Positions 17,025 through 26,064 are shown, counted from the first letter of the stretch. The stretch: 31,575 nt of DNA from JBGPML01 sp041486955 (GCA_041486955.1 JBGPML010000004.1:1-31575), one strand, 5' to 3'. Translations and numbers: made by a program. The notes: generated by a model not told the origin, from the sequence alone.

Positions 17025-19270
17025 TGGGCAGAATAATCAAACCAAAAACCGTCCTCCTGATCATCGAAACGCTCAACCGGGGAGGAATAGAAAACGTTCT
17101 CCTTCGACTCATCCCCAAATTAAAAGAAGAAGGATGGTCGAGCACGATTATCACGCTTAAGGACGGTGGAGAGATGTTACAAGAATATCAGAAGGCCGGC
17201 ATTACAGTTATCCCCCTTAATCAGAGATATTTTTTGACTCTCAAGACCGGCCGTCTTATTCGTGATAATATCCGAGACCTTCAGCCCGATCTGATTGTAA
17301 CTACTCTCTTCAAAGCCGATATGATCGGCCGCCTCTTTCTAAGATTTTTTGTTCAACAACCAATCATTCCCTATCTTGTCACGACCTATAACCATCCACG
17401 CTATTGGATTGCTCGGGTTTTCGAATGGCTGACAAAACCGTTGGCATCGCATTACATCGCTAACTCAGAGGCAGTTCAGAAATTCTATGAGGAGCGTTTA
17501 GGGGTGAAGTCCGGGAAAATCGTTGTCGCACCGAATGGAGTCGATACTGATGCTTTCCAATCGGCTGACGCAAAACATGTGCGTTCCGAATTAAAGTTAC
17601 CTTCAAATGCCTTTGTGGTAACATGCGTTGCCAATCTGGCCCCAAACAAGGGCCAGGCCGATCTCCTTGATGCTTTTGATCGGGCTTTTTCAGATAATCA
17701 ATCAGCCTATCTCCTCTTAGTAGGGGACGGGGGGGAGCGAGAAACGTTAACCGCACAGCGGGAAACATTGCGTTCAAAGAATCGCATATTGCTGTTAGGT
17801 CGTCGTACCGATGTTCCGTCAATTTTAAAGATTACAACGGTATTCGCATTACCTACTCTGTTTGAGGGAATGTCGACCGCGCTGTTAGAAGCGATGGCGG
17901 CAAATAAAGCTATTATTACAACCGATATTCCTGAAAACAAAGTCTTACTTACCCACAATCAGAGTGCCTTACTCATTAAGCCAAGAAATCGCCAACAACT
18001 CGGCAATGCTCTCAATAAAATGTATGCCGACTCTACACTTCGCGACCGGCTTAGCCAATCGGCGTTTGATTATGTCGGAAAAAATTATTCGATCTCCAAA
18101 ATGGCAAAAACTTTTGCCGTGATTTTCAATCTTATATCGCCAACCCAAACAAAAACACCGATTATCCATGTCATCAACTCATTGGAAATTGGGGGAGCAG
18201 AGAATATGCTGCTGAAAACCCTGCCCTTGTTAAATTCGGGCGAATTCGAACAGATAGTGGTTACTCTGTTTCGGCCAGGAGATTTGGCCCCAGAATTTCG
18301 AAGAAGAGGTATTACCGTTATCGATATAGGTTTGAGAAACTTAGCAGACATACATGCACTACGAAATCTCGTGCATCGAGTATCCGAACTTCAGCCCGGG
18401 CTGGTGATTACCTACCTTTTCCATGCCAGCCTAGTCGGTCGGCTTTACCTCCAGCAGAGAATTTCAGCTCCTGTCATACCATTCTTGCGTAGCACATATA
18501 ACTATCCGCGTTATCTCTCGGCTCGATTATTTGAACGCGCCACCAAGGGATTAGTGGGCCACTATTTTGCCAATTCCGAAGCGGTTCGGGATTATTATGT
18601 TGAAAATATTGGCGTAAAATCACGCGATATTACCGTCATTCACAACGGTATAGACACCTCAATATATGAGCGAGTTGGGACAACAAAAGTCCTTTCCGAA
18701 CTACAGCTACCAAAAGGACGAATGGTCATTAGTTGTATTGCTAACTTAGCCGTCAACAAGGGGCATGCCTATTTGCTCGAGGCATTCGAAGGTATTTATC
18801 AAGATTATCCAGATAGCTACCTGCTCATCGTGGGAGAAGGCCAGGAGCGGAGAAATTTAGAGCATCAAGTCGAGGCCTATCAATCTAAAAATAATATAAG
18901 GTTTCTTGGTCGACGCACCGATATTCCCGAAATATTGGCAATTACGGACATTTTTGTTTTGCCAACGCTATTCGAAGGCCTCTCCAACGCGATCTTGGAG
19001 GCGATGGCAGCGCAGTGCACCGTCGTAACGACTGACATACCGGAGAATCGAGTAATGATTAACTCAGAAGAAACAGGTTTGTTAGTCCCTACTAAGAACG
19101 TTACCCGGCTGAAAGAAGCAATATTAGAGCTGATCAGAGACAAGCTGAAGCGTCAAAAATTAGGCCAAAATGCTCATAAATTTATTAAGGCTAACTTTGA
19201 CTTAAAACACGTGGCAGAGCAATTGGAAGATTCGCTCCAAGCTTTTGCCATGAATAAGGATTTGAAATGA
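17024..19270 (+). CDS. Tandem GT4-GT4 protein: two complete family 4 glycosyltransferases in one chain
   Basis: 748 aa built from two full GT4 modules, about residues 8-375 and 378-745. Matching landmarks are offset by exactly 370 residues: GGIEN 20-24 and GGAEN 390-394; the E-x7-E pair 281/289 (FEGMSTALLEAM) and 651/659 (FEGLSNAILEAM). Other paired segments are YIANSEAVQKFY / YFANSEAVRDYY, NGVDTDAF / NGIDTSIY and LGRRTDVP / LGRRTDIP. Both copies keep the catalytic residues, so both look active. This indicates an in-frame gene duplication giving a bifunctional enzyme that might add two similar linkages in succession. The ATG at 17024 is preferred over the TTG at 17021: GGAG lies 7 nt upstream and it overlaps the previous stop (TGATG). 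It overlaps the next gene by ATGA. Confidence 0.93.
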   Translation: MGRIIKPKTVLLIIETLNRGGIENVLLRLIPKLKEEGWSSTIITLKDGGEMLQEYQKAGITVIPLNQRYFLTLKTGRLIRDNIRDLQPDLIVTTLFKADMIGRLFLRFFVQQPIIPYLVTTYNHPRYWIARVFEWLTKPLASHYIANSEAVQKFYEERLGVKSGKIVVAPNGVDTDAFQSADAKHVRSELKLPSNAFVVTCVANLAPNKGQADLLDAFDRAFSDNQSAYLLLVGDGGERETLTAQRETLRSKNRILLLGRRTDVPSILKITTVFALPTLFEGMSTALLEAMAANKAIITTDIPENKVLLTHNQSALLIKPRNRQQLGNALNKMYADSTLRDRLSQSAFDYVGKNYSISKMAKTFAVIFNLISPTQTKTPIIHVINSLEIGGAENMLLKTLPLLNSGEFEQIVVTLFRPGDLAPEFRRRGITVIDIGLRNLADIHALRNLVHRVSELQPGLVITYLFHASLVGRLYLQQRISAPVIPFLRSTYNYPRYLSARLFERATKGLVGHYFANSEAVRDYYVENIGVKSRDITVIHNGIDTSIYERVGTTKVLSELQLPKGRMVISCIANLAVNKGHAYLLEAFEGIYQDYPDSYLLIVGEGQERRNLEHQVEAYQSKNNIRFLGRRTDIPEILAITDIFVLPTLFEGLSNAILEAMAAQCTVVTTDIPENRVMINSEETGLLVPTKNVTRLKEAILELIRDKLKRQKLGQNAHKFIKANFDLKHVAEQLEDSLQAFAMNKDLK

Positions 19271-20919
19271 GATCGAAAGTGCTTTACGAAAAAGAGTATA
19301 AAAAAGCTGGTCATTTCAGCTTCGGTCAAAATTGGCGTGATTTTTTAACCTCCCTAACCTCAGAAAGAGTAAAGGTAGCTGAACAGTCATTAGAAACATT
19401 TCTTGGTGGTAAAAAAAACATTAAGAACAAAGCATTCATCGATATTGGGTGTGGCAGTGGTATTTTTTCGTTAGCGGCTTATAGGTTGGGCGCGAAGGAA
19501 GTCATGAGTGTCGATATAGACGACGCGTCGCTAAAATGCGTCCAATTCTTACGAGAAAAAGAAAAAAGCCCGAAAAATTGGAAGATAAAAAAAGGCTCGG
19601 CCTTAAACCAATCTCTCCTCAAAACATTCGGACAGTTTGACATAGTCTACTCATGGGGGGTTCTGCACCATACGGGTGATATGTATTCCGCCATCACCAA
19701 TGTGGCGCGGCTGGTCAATCCAACAGGCAAACTCTACGTTGCTATTTATAATAAATATGAAGGGGGCATTCATGGTAAATCAGCTTTTTGGTTAAGAGTA
19801 AAAAGGCATTATAACAAGAGTAATAGATTCATAAAGCAAATTTACGTTTGGGTTTATTCAAGCTATTTATTTTTAGGCCTCTGCCTTACTGGTAAAAATC
19901 CGTTTCATTACATCCAAGATTATCAAGGAATGCGCGGGATGAGTTGGACGCACGACATATTGGACTGGCTGGGTGGTTATCCGTATGAATATGCTACGCC
20001 GGCTAAGATTAAGAGTTATTTAAGCGATCTCGGATTTACATTACAGAATATCACTTTGGTAAATACAATAGGGTGCAACGAGTATCTTTTTACGAGAAAT
20101 AAACCCCTAAAAGAATTACCAAAGGTAACCGCCCTTATTTCTGTTCATAATAGCGCCAAAACATTAGACCATGCGCTGAAAAGCATTTTTGACCAGACGT
20201 TTCAACCATCAGTTATCTGTATCAACGATGCTTCAACTGATACGACAAGTAAGATTTTAAAAAAATGGCAAAAAAAGATGGGCAGCAATCTGAGAGTTAT
20301 TGTTAATGACAAAAATCTAGGACTCACAAAATCATTGAACAAAGGCCTCAAATATATAGATACTCCTTATACCGCGCGGATTGATGCCGACGACTGGTGG
20401 GAGTCGACGAAACTCGAAAAGCAGATCAATTTTCTGGAAGCTAACCCTCAATATGGTGTCATTGGCTCTTGGTATACGAATCATACGCATCGAAAAAAGT
20501 ATTTTCTTCATCCGCCAATGAGCGATGAGGCAATTCGCAGCATGATAATGAAGCGAAATCCATTCGCCCACAGCTGTGTAGTATATAAGACAAAGTTGAT
20601 TCGGGACCTAGGTGGTTATGATGAAACGGCGCGTTATGGTCAGGATTACGATCTATGGTTGCATTGCCTACCGGAAACTAGGTTCTTCAACCTGCCGCAA
20701 ACTCTCTGCCATCGTTCCTTTACTGGCGGTATTTCAGTTGAAAAACAGCAAGAGCAAATGAGGCAGGGTATCAAAACTCGGCTGAAATATATTCATAATT
20801 ACCGACTTCCAGTATCGAATTATCTTTATATTATCGAGCCATGGTTAATTAGCCTGACTCCTCGATGGCTTGCGGATCTGAAGCGGAAATTAAACGATAG
20901 ATATCAAGTGCTCATATGA
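19267..20919 (+). CDS. Methyltransferase-GT2 fusion
   Basis: 550 aa. Residues 1-285 are a class I SAM methyltransferase: motif I DIGCGSG (59-65), acidic SVDIDD, and SWGVLHHTGDM. The YNKYEGG and GMRGMSWTHD segments that follow are characteristic of a glycan-cluster methyltransferase group. Residues about 287-550 are a GT2 glycosyltransferase: VTALISVHNSA, CINDASTDTT, the metal-binding DADD at 373-376, and GQDYDLWLH near the base position. No frameshift is seen and the linker is short, so this is a true single-chain fusion. It suggests one acceptor is both glycosylated and methylated, perhaps as a capping step. ATGA overlaps occur at both ends. Confidence 0.9.
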   Translation: MRSKVLYEKEYKKAGHFSFGQNWRDFLTSLTSERVKVAEQSLETFLGGKKNIKNKAFIDIGCGSGIFSLAAYRLGAKEVMSVDIDDASLKCVQFLREKEKSPKNWKIKKGSALNQSLLKTFGQFDIVYSWGVLHHTGDMYSAITNVARLVNPTGKLYVAIYNKYEGGIHGKSAFWLRVKRHYNKSNRFIKQIYVWVYSSYLFLGLCLTGKNPFHYIQDYQGMRGMSWTHDILDWLGGYPYEYATPAKIKSYLSDLGFTLQNITLVNTIGCNEYLFTRNKPLKELPKVTALISVHNSAKTLDHALKSIFDQTFQPSVICINDASTDTTSKILKKWQKKMGSNLRVIVNDKNLGLTKSLNKGLKYIDTPYTARIDADDWWESTKLEKQINFLEANPQYGVIGSWYTNHTHRKKYFLHPPMSDEAIRSMIMKRNPFAHSCVVYKTKLIRDLGGYDETARYGQDYDLWLHCLPETRFFNLPQTLCHRSFTGGISVEKQQEQMRQGIKTRLKYIHNYRLPVSNYLYIIEPWLISLTPRWLADLKRKLNDRYQVLI

Positions 20920-21920
20920 AAATATTCTTACCCTTCAAAGTAAAAGACATCGGTGGTACTTCGACTTTCGCGCGCAAATTTAAAGAAAGTGTGGAGAAAA
21001 CGGGTCATCAAGTAGCCTTCGAATATGCTCCCGATTATGATGCGCTTTTTTTAATTGTTCAATGTCCATTAAAATATGTTATCGATGCAAAAAAACGCGG
21101 AAAAAAAATAGTTCAGCGACTAGACGGAACGTATTATTGGTCTGTTGCCGGTTGGAAGTTTCCTCTCATGAACGCGAAAGCGGCCTATATCCGTCACTTT
21201 TTTACCGATTTTACCATTTACCAAAGTAAATATAGCCAAGCTTGTGCCAATCGATTCTTAGGCAAGAAACGAAATGATAGGCACGCCATAATATATAATG
21301 GCGTTGATTTGGATGTTTTTTCCGACTTAGGTCAAAAAATGAACTTGCGAGACAATGCAACGCAAAAAGTATTTTTTACCGCCTCTGTTTTTCGACGAAA
21401 TGATCAGATTACCCCAATTATTGAAGGACTCCAACAGTATCGCAAAAAGTATGATCCTAACGTTATGCTCTATATTGCCGGCAATTTTGTCGGAGAAGTG
21501 AAACTTCTGCCCGAGACATTAAAAAAATTAAAATTCGTGACCCTACTTGGCAAACTCGGCAATAGCGATTTGCCGAGTTATGAACGAGCGGCCGACATGT
21601 TTTTATTTACCCATTTAAATCCTCCATGTCCGAACAATGTTATCGAATCACTCGCTTGTGGCTTACCAATTTGCGGTGTGGCAGACGGCGCTATGCCCGA
21701 AATAATACAAAACTCCGAGAATGGTCTCCTGATTCCATCGCCAGGGACAGGTTTCTGGCGTAAACGTCATTTTGATGCCAGTAAATTCGCTGACAATCTT
21801 TTTCGAATAATGCAGAATCAAAAGCAATACCGTCAAAAAAGCCGCGCTATCGCTGAAAAGCGGTTCTCCCTCAATAAGATGACGAATAAGTATCTAGAAA
21901 TTCTTGGAAATCTCAAATAA
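20916..21920 (+). CDS. Family 4 glycosyltransferase with atypical donor motif
   Basis: 334 aa GT-B protein. It starts MKIFLPFKVKDIGGTSTFA (the glycine-rich acceptor-side loop), and has IYNGVDLDVF between domains and a donor half ending in NNVIESLACGLPICG. The first Glu of the usual E-x7-E pair is replaced by Pro (NPPCPNNVIE), while the second Glu is kept. This variant exists in some GT4 groups but could alter donor binding. The start overlaps the previous stop by ATGA and its own stop is joined to the next start by TAATG, so it is translated as part of the cluster. Substrates unknown. Confidence 0.87.
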   Translation: MKIFLPFKVKDIGGTSTFARKFKESVEKTGHQVAFEYAPDYDALFLIVQCPLKYVIDAKKRGKKIVQRLDGTYYWSVAGWKFPLMNAKAAYIRHFFTDFTIYQSKYSQACANRFLGKKRNDRHAIIYNGVDLDVFSDLGQKMNLRDNATQKVFFTASVFRRNDQITPIIEGLQQYRKKYDPNVMLYIAGNFVGEVKLLPETLKKLKFVTLLGKLGNSDLPSYERAADMFLFTHLNPPCPNNVIESLACGLPICGVADGAMPEIIQNSENGLLIPSPGTGFWRKRHFDASKFADNLFRIMQNQKQYRQKSRAIAEKRFSLNKMTNKYLEILGNLK

Positions 21921-22663
21921 TGGTTAACTTTCTCTCCAGTAATTATCTTTCTCGTCAACCAATCGAAGAAGCGGTGCGTAAATTCGGATTAAGATTCAAA
22001 ACCAAAGATAAAGTCATTGATATTGGTTGCGGCGATAAGCCGTATGCTCAATATTTCAAATCCAAGTACATTGGAGTCGACCCATTTCCTACGGCTCAAG
22101 CTGATATCGTCGCGGATGCTTGGAATATCCCGCTACCAGATGCCTCAGCCGATGGAATTATACTGACTCAATCATTGGAACATATTCAAAAAACCGAGAA
22201 AGCCATCAAAGAAATTTATCGGTTACTCAAACCCGGCGGTTTCCTTCTGATTACCGCTCCTCAAACAATGCGTGTGCATACCGCACCCATTTCCCTTGCT
22301 GAGGCACCAATAAAAAATATCCCAAAAACTATCGCCTCCGTCTGGAAAGAAGATTATTATCGCTTTACCAAATATGGACTTTTGTATTTATTTAGAGACT
22401 TCGAACCAATCACATTAAAAGAATCTCGAACCACATTGAGTACGATTATTCATCAGTTTAATTATGTTGTGGCTAGTCTCGGGATCGGCTGGTTCGGAAT
22501 CCCTTTTTATTTCATCAATAATGTCTTAGGCGTAACTGCCGATGCTTTCTTCAGCCTATTCCGGCGTATCCCAATTGCTGCCATCAAACGATTTGACGAA
22601 CTGGTCATTCGAGGACTCACGACTGACTACATATTTATCTGTCAAAAAAGAGAAAAGAAATGA
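21920..22663 (+). CDS. Class I SAM-dependent methyltransferase (Methyltransf_11 type)
   Basis: 247 aa. Motif I is DIGCGDKPYAQYF, followed by YIGVDPFP, a SLEHIQKTEKAIKEIYRLLKPGG segment and LLITAPQ, all standard for small-molecule or sugar methyltransferases. The C-terminal part is hydrophobic in places (GIGWFGIPFYFINNVLG), which may help contact with lipid-linked substrates. The start overlaps the previous GT4 stop (TAATG). A 61-bp gap with a promoter-like sequence follows, suggesting a transcriptional break or internal promoter. Target unknown. Confidence 0.85.
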   Translation: MVNFLSSNYLSRQPIEEAVRKFGLRFKTKDKVIDIGCGDKPYAQYFKSKYIGVDPFPTAQADIVADAWNIPLPDASADGIILTQSLEHIQKTEKAIKEIYRLLKPGGFLLITAPQTMRVHTAPISLAEAPIKNIPKTIASVWKEDYYRFTKYGLLYLFRDFEPITLKESRTTLSTIIHQFNYVVASLGIGWFGIPFYFINNVLGVTADAFFSLFRRIPIAAIKRFDELVIRGLTTDYIFICQKREKK

Positions 22664-22708
22664 GAGGGCAAATCACTCCTGGCCAGGGTATTAAGAAGCA
22701 TGGATTTT

Positions 22709-22717
22709 TGGTAATCT
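22709..22717 (+). promoter_or_regulatory. Extended -10-like element, leaderless configuration
   Basis: TGGTAATCT (TGn + TAATCT, core at 22712-22717) ends 7 nt before the ATG at 22725 in the only sizeable gap of the late cluster. No Shine-Dalgarno is present. The hexamer matches consensus only at the key TAxxxT positions. Confidence 0.35.
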
Positions 22718-22724
22718 AAGCCAT

Positions 22725-23390
22725 ATGAAATTTGATAAAAATTTTTCCTATATTCCTGATCGTGAAGGACGGGCACAATTCATTGCAGATACGTTTAAAG
22801 TAGAGATTCGAAAATCAAAAAAAATCCTTGATGTTGGGTCGGATTATAATAGCCTAAAAAAAATTGTCGGTAAAAAGGTCTTAGGTGTTGATTTATACGG
22901 CGAGCCGGACATTAAAATCGACTTCGAGAAAGAAAAACTGGAAAGATTTAAAAATAGCCAGTTTGATCTCGTGGTGTGCACAGAAGTATTAGAGCACCTT
23001 GATAATCTACATGAGATGGTTGATGAGCTGTTTCGGGTGTCAAATCAATTCGTCATCATTTCTCTTCCCAATTGCCTGAGTGTTTTTACGAAATGGAATA
23101 TTGTTTTTCATACACGCATAGGTAAATATTATGGATTACCCTTTGAGGAGCCCGAAGATCGACATCGGTGGCTTTTTTCATATCTTGATATTGATCGATT
23201 CTTCAGTCACTACTGCTCAAAAAATGGTTATCGCATTCGGCAGGAATTCCTGCAATGCAGTTATACTGACTCATGGCGTGGGAAACAAACGCGAATTCTG
23301 GTTCAAACCTTCAACGTTAACTCAGCCTGTCAAAGCATTTGGCTATTAATCGAGAAAAAAAGACAATCAAGTAATGAAAACAAAAAATAA
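22725..23390 (+). CDS. SAM-dependent methyltransferase
   Basis: 221 aa. The fold is recognisable from ILDVGSDYNSL (motif I, with Ser-Asp in place of the usual Gly pair), VLGVDLYGEPD and VVCTEVLEHLDN, then VIISLPN as the later strand. It is small and diverged compared with the preceding methyltransferase. It overlaps the next GT4 gene by 17 nt, so the two are probably coupled. Presumably it modifies a sugar added by the cluster; target unknown. The atypical motif I leaves some doubt about activity. Confidence 0.78.
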   Translation: MKFDKNFSYIPDREGRAQFIADTFKVEIRKSKKILDVGSDYNSLKKIVGKKVLGVDLYGEPDIKIDFEKEKLERFKNSQFDLVVCTEVLEHLDNLHEMVDELFRVSNQFVIISLPNCLSVFTKWNIVFHTRIGKYYGLPFEEPEDRHRWLFSYLDIDRFFSHYCSKNGYRIRQEFLQCSYTDSWRGKQTRILVQTFNVNSACQSIWLLIEKKRQSSNENKK

Positions 23391-24588
23391 GCCATACGAA
23401 GTTGTTCTTTTTCAGGCCTATGTCCGCCGATTTGTGCTTAACTTTGATAAACATCTCGAGCATTTTAGATTTATTACGCGAGCTCAAGCCCCGAAAACTC
23501 GTATGGGGTATCACGTGCTTACAAGTTTTGACACAGAAATCGCTCGCCGAAAATTAACCTGGAAAACACAATTACGTCGTATCCTCGGCATCCCAAATTT
23601 GCGAATTCGCCTTGACCGCGAAGGCGACCTTTTCTTTACCTATGGCTGTCTAATCGTTACAACGAAGCCTTATTGTACTTATATTGAGACGGGCCTTACG
23701 CTCTATAACTATGATTTAGGGATTGCAAAAAATCCTATTGCTAGGCTATTGGTCATGTTCTTTGCTACTCGATCCAACTGCAAACGACTTATTTTTTTGA
23801 GCGAGGCAGCTCGAAAAAGCTTTTTTACAACGGTTTATTACCCCAAGAAAATACGTAAGAAATTGGAGGCCAAGTGCACGGTGGTCTATCCTATTCCCAT
23901 TGAGAAGCAAAATGTTAAGGCTAAGAAATGGACGGGTGAACTAAAATTACTTTTTATTGGCATGTTTTATATGAAGGGCGGGGTTGAGATTGCTCATGCC
24001 TATGAAAAATTACGAGAAAAACATCAGAATGTGACTCTAACAATGATTGCTGCCCTTCACGTAATTCGTGAAAAGGACTTAAAATATCTGCGATCATTAC
24101 CGGGACTGACACTTCTCGACGCTAAATTAAGCGAACAGGATATGATTGAAGTGTATCGAACCCATGATGTTTTTCTTCTCCCGACTCTACGTGACGGTTT
24201 TGGGCTTGTTCTGATTGAAGCGATTGCTTATGGGATGCCGCTCATAATCACTGATCAATATGCCACGAGTGAAATGGCGCAAGAAGGCAAGAATGGTTTT
24301 GTTTTTCACAATCATCCACTCCTTGATTATGATCCAAAAACGTACCAGCTACTTGGTCGTTATTATGAACCAATCGATTTTTACTCCGAGTTATTTCGTC
24401 TGCAGAAAAAAGGCAAGCTCAAACCACTGGAAGATTTCTTGGTAAAATCGATTACCCGCTTTCTCGAATATCCAAAGTTACTCGAAAAATACTCCGAGCA
24501 GTCGCTCGCTTTGTATGATAAAAAATTCGATGCTCAAAAACTTGGTCATCAAATCGATGCAGTCTTTCTTGATGCTATAAAAAAGTGA
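23374..24588 (+). CDS. Family 4 glycosyltransferase, last gene of the main cluster
   Basis: 404 aa. The donor domain is clear: LKLLFIGMFYMKGG, then DVFLLPTLRDGFGLVLIEAIAYGMPLI, where the first acidic residue of the E-x7-E motif is Asp instead of Glu. The N-terminal half is diverged and contains YVRRFVLNFDKHLEHF and LSEAARKSFF. The start at 23374 lies inside the end of the upstream methyltransferase (17-nt overlap); a later start would cut into the N-terminal domain. It converges on the FkbM-type gene with only 7 nt between stops, and no terminator hairpin is visible there. Confidence 0.85.
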   Translation: MKTKNKPYEVVLFQAYVRRFVLNFDKHLEHFRFITRAQAPKTRMGYHVLTSFDTEIARRKLTWKTQLRRILGIPNLRIRLDREGDLFFTYGCLIVTTKPYCTYIETGLTLYNYDLGIAKNPIARLLVMFFATRSNCKRLIFLSEAARKSFFTTVYYPKKIRKKLEAKCTVVYPIPIEKQNVKAKKWTGELKLLFIGMFYMKGGVEIAHAYEKLREKHQNVTLTMIAALHVIREKDLKYLRSLPGLTLLDAKLSEQDMIEVYRTHDVFLLPTLRDGFGLVLIEAIAYGMPLIITDQYATSEMAQEGKNGFVFHNHPLLDYDPKTYQLLGRYYEPIDFYSELFRLQKKGKLKPLEDFLVKSITRFLEYPKLLEKYSEQSLALYDKKFDAQKLGHQIDAVFLDAIKK

Positions 24589-24595
24589 TACACCC

Positions 24596-25222
24596 TTACA
24601 CCCAGTCGAGAAATATATTCTTAATATGTTCTTTGGCAATGCGCTGTTTGATTTTAGCTTCTTGGGGAGCGAGGTGTGTCATTTTATCAACATGCGTTTC
24701 GGCAAACACGTAGTCAATCTGTTCATATGTTTTACAGTCAATTAACCTTTTTAAGATATCAAACTCGACTCCCTCAACGTCGATTTTCAAAATCCTGACC
24801 CGATGCTTGAGTTTTTTAATGAAATTAGCTAGGTCAATTACCTCAACCTCCACAAATTTAGAAATATCGACATTCTCTTTTTTCTCAACAAAAGATGCTC
24901 CCTGCGACCACTTCACAGCATTTTCATTATGATTCTCATGAAGATAGAGCTTCATGGTTGTTTTGCGATCCCAAACTCCTTGTTGATACAGGTGGGCGCT
25001 ATTGTTTTTCCCAACATTTTCCCGCAATGCTTTAAAGGCATCTGGGTGCGGTTCAAACGCGTAGACAATCGCTCCACGCTTTAGGGCTGGAATCGTCTCT
25101 TGGCCAACATTGGCTCCGCAGTCAATAAAAATATCTCCCGGCTGGAGTTTTTCATAAGGTAATTTTCTTCGCTTCAGATAGTTCTTGCCAAAATGAAGGG
25201 CAGAGTTTATCTTGTTGATCAT
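24596..25222 (-). CDS. FkbM family SAM-dependent methyltransferase
   Basis: 208 aa. FkbM-type features: IFIDCGANVGQETIPAL (motif I), VYAFEPHPDAFKALREN (acidic SAM-ribose site) and VRILKIDVEGVEFDILK (the family's late signature). FkbM relatives O-methylate sugars and natural products, so a role in decorating the local glycan is likely. It is slightly shorter than many members but looks complete. It is divergently arranged from the DUF218-like gene. The start ATG 25222 has no Shine-Dalgarno; a TATACT lies 6 nt upstream, so the ATG would be the first transcribed codon. Confidence 0.9.
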   Translation of the reverse strand: MINKINSALHFGKNYLKRRKLPYEKLQPGDIFIDCGANVGQETIPALKRGAIVYAFEPHPDAFKALRENVGKNNSAHLYQQGVWDRKTTMKLYLHENHNENAVKWSQGASFVEKKENVDISKFVEVEVIDLANFIKKLKHRVRILKIDVEGVEFDILKRLIDCKTYEQIDYVFAETHVDKMTHLAPQEAKIKQRIAKEHIKNIFLDWV

Positions 25223-25228
25223 ATCGTT

Positions 25229-25234
25229 AGTATA
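25229..25234 (-). promoter_or_regulatory. TATACT -10 box for the FkbM-type gene, leaderless configuration
   Basis: Minus-strand TATACT ends 6 nt before the ATG at 25222, the spacing at which the A of ATG is the predicted +1. A TTTCAA 17 bp upstream is a poor -35. No ribosome binding site is present. Confidence 0.55.
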
Positions 25235-25263
25235 AATGAGCGTTGATTGATTTGAAACTTAAA

Positions 25264-25292
25264 TTGATAATTTAATTTCAATAGACTATACT
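25264..25292 (+). promoter_or_regulatory. Strong sigma70-like promoter of the DUF218-like gene
   Basis: TTGATA (25264-25269) and TATACT (25287-25292) are separated by exactly 17 bp. Predicted start near 25299, giving a leader of about 36 nt with GGAG 7 nt before the ATG. It is the best consensus promoter in the window. Confidence 0.7.
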
Positions 25293-25334
25293 CGACGGGC
25301 TGAGATTTCTCGGCCACGATACCGGAGCAAGCGG

Positions 25335-25970
25335 ATGAATCGAATCGTCGAACCAACCCCGTTACAAGAAGCTTCGATAGCGAGTGCGATTATACTTGGC
25401 TTGCCTCGCCCTATCGATTCCGTCGATGCACTGGTGGCAATCTCTGGGCAAGGTGAGAGTTGCAGAATCATAGAAGCGATTCAGTGGTGGCAGAAGAGAA
25501 AAACTCGAGCACGTCACATCCTCATCGCTGGCGACAACTATCACCAGAAAAGTATCCCAGAACCGGTAACCATTTCTGTGTTGCAGCGCGCGCCTTACAA
25601 CCTAACCAAGCTATCAGGTGTTGAGGTGGATGGGCACCAAGAGAACACCAAAACCCAGATGGACTGGGTTGTGAAGATGGTGCTTGAGAAAGATATTACA
25701 AGCATTGGGCTGTTTGCTAGCCTATACCATCTCACACGCTGTTACTTAACCCTTCTGCGCACCCTGGCCAAGAGTAATGTGCAGATCCCGATTATTCCTT
25801 GGCCTATCCCAGTCGATCCATGTCGCCAATCGCCAGAAACTGGCAGTAAGATGTGGCAGCTTATCCCCGGAGAGATCGACCGCATTCTCCGCTACCAACC
25901 AAAGGATGTTGTGCCACTACCTGAGTTGTTAGCGTATACCACCTGGCTGTATCAGAATATGCCCGCCTAA
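25335..25970 (+). CDS. DUF218-like (YdcF/SanA superfamily) protein
   Basis: 211 aa. The pattern DALVAISGQGE... EAIQWWQKRKTRARHILIAGDN, then ENTKTQMDWVVKMVLEK and SIGLFASLYHLTRCYLTLLR, matches the DUF218 Rossmann-like fold: an opening strand ending in a glycine turn, a central nT motif, and a late strand with YH..R. Unlike ElyC or SanA it lacks an N-terminal membrane anchor, so it should be cytoplasmic. Family members are linked to envelope metabolism, but their biochemistry is poorly known; I assign no reaction. It has a consensus promoter, a GGAG ribosome site and a strong terminator, so it is a single-gene unit. Confidence 0.75.
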   Translation: MNRIVEPTPLQEASIASAIILGLPRPIDSVDALVAISGQGESCRIIEAIQWWQKRKTRARHILIAGDNYHQKSIPEPVTISVLQRAPYNLTKLSGVEVDGHQENTKTQMDWVVKMVLEKDITSIGLFASLYHLTRCYLTLLRTLAKSNVQIPIIPWPIPVDPCRQSPETGSKMWQLIPGEIDRILRYQPKDVVPLPELLAYTTWLYQNMPA

Positions 25971-25998
25971 TGATCGAGGGATTAGTTTTCCCTTTCAG

Positions 25999-26025
25999 AC
26001 TCGCCTCGCGCGAGTTTTCTTTTTT
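25999..26025 (+). terminator. Rho-independent terminator of the DUF218-like gene
   Basis: ACTCGC (25999-26004) and GCGAGT (26010-26015) form a perfect 6-bp GC-rich stem around a 5-nt loop, followed by TTTCTTTTTT to 26025. It lies 29 nt after the stop codon. Confidence 0.85.
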
Positions 26026-26055
26026 GTGACTGAGCTTTCGTCTGACAGAAAATAA

Positions 26056-26064
26056 TGATATATT
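26056..26064 (+). promoter_or_regulatory. Extended -10 promoter of the small membrane protein gene
   Basis: TGATATATT is a TGn + TATATT extended -10 (core 26059-26064) without a clear -35. Predicted start near 26071 gives a 30-nt leader containing the GGAGGGG ribosome site. Confidence 0.45.
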
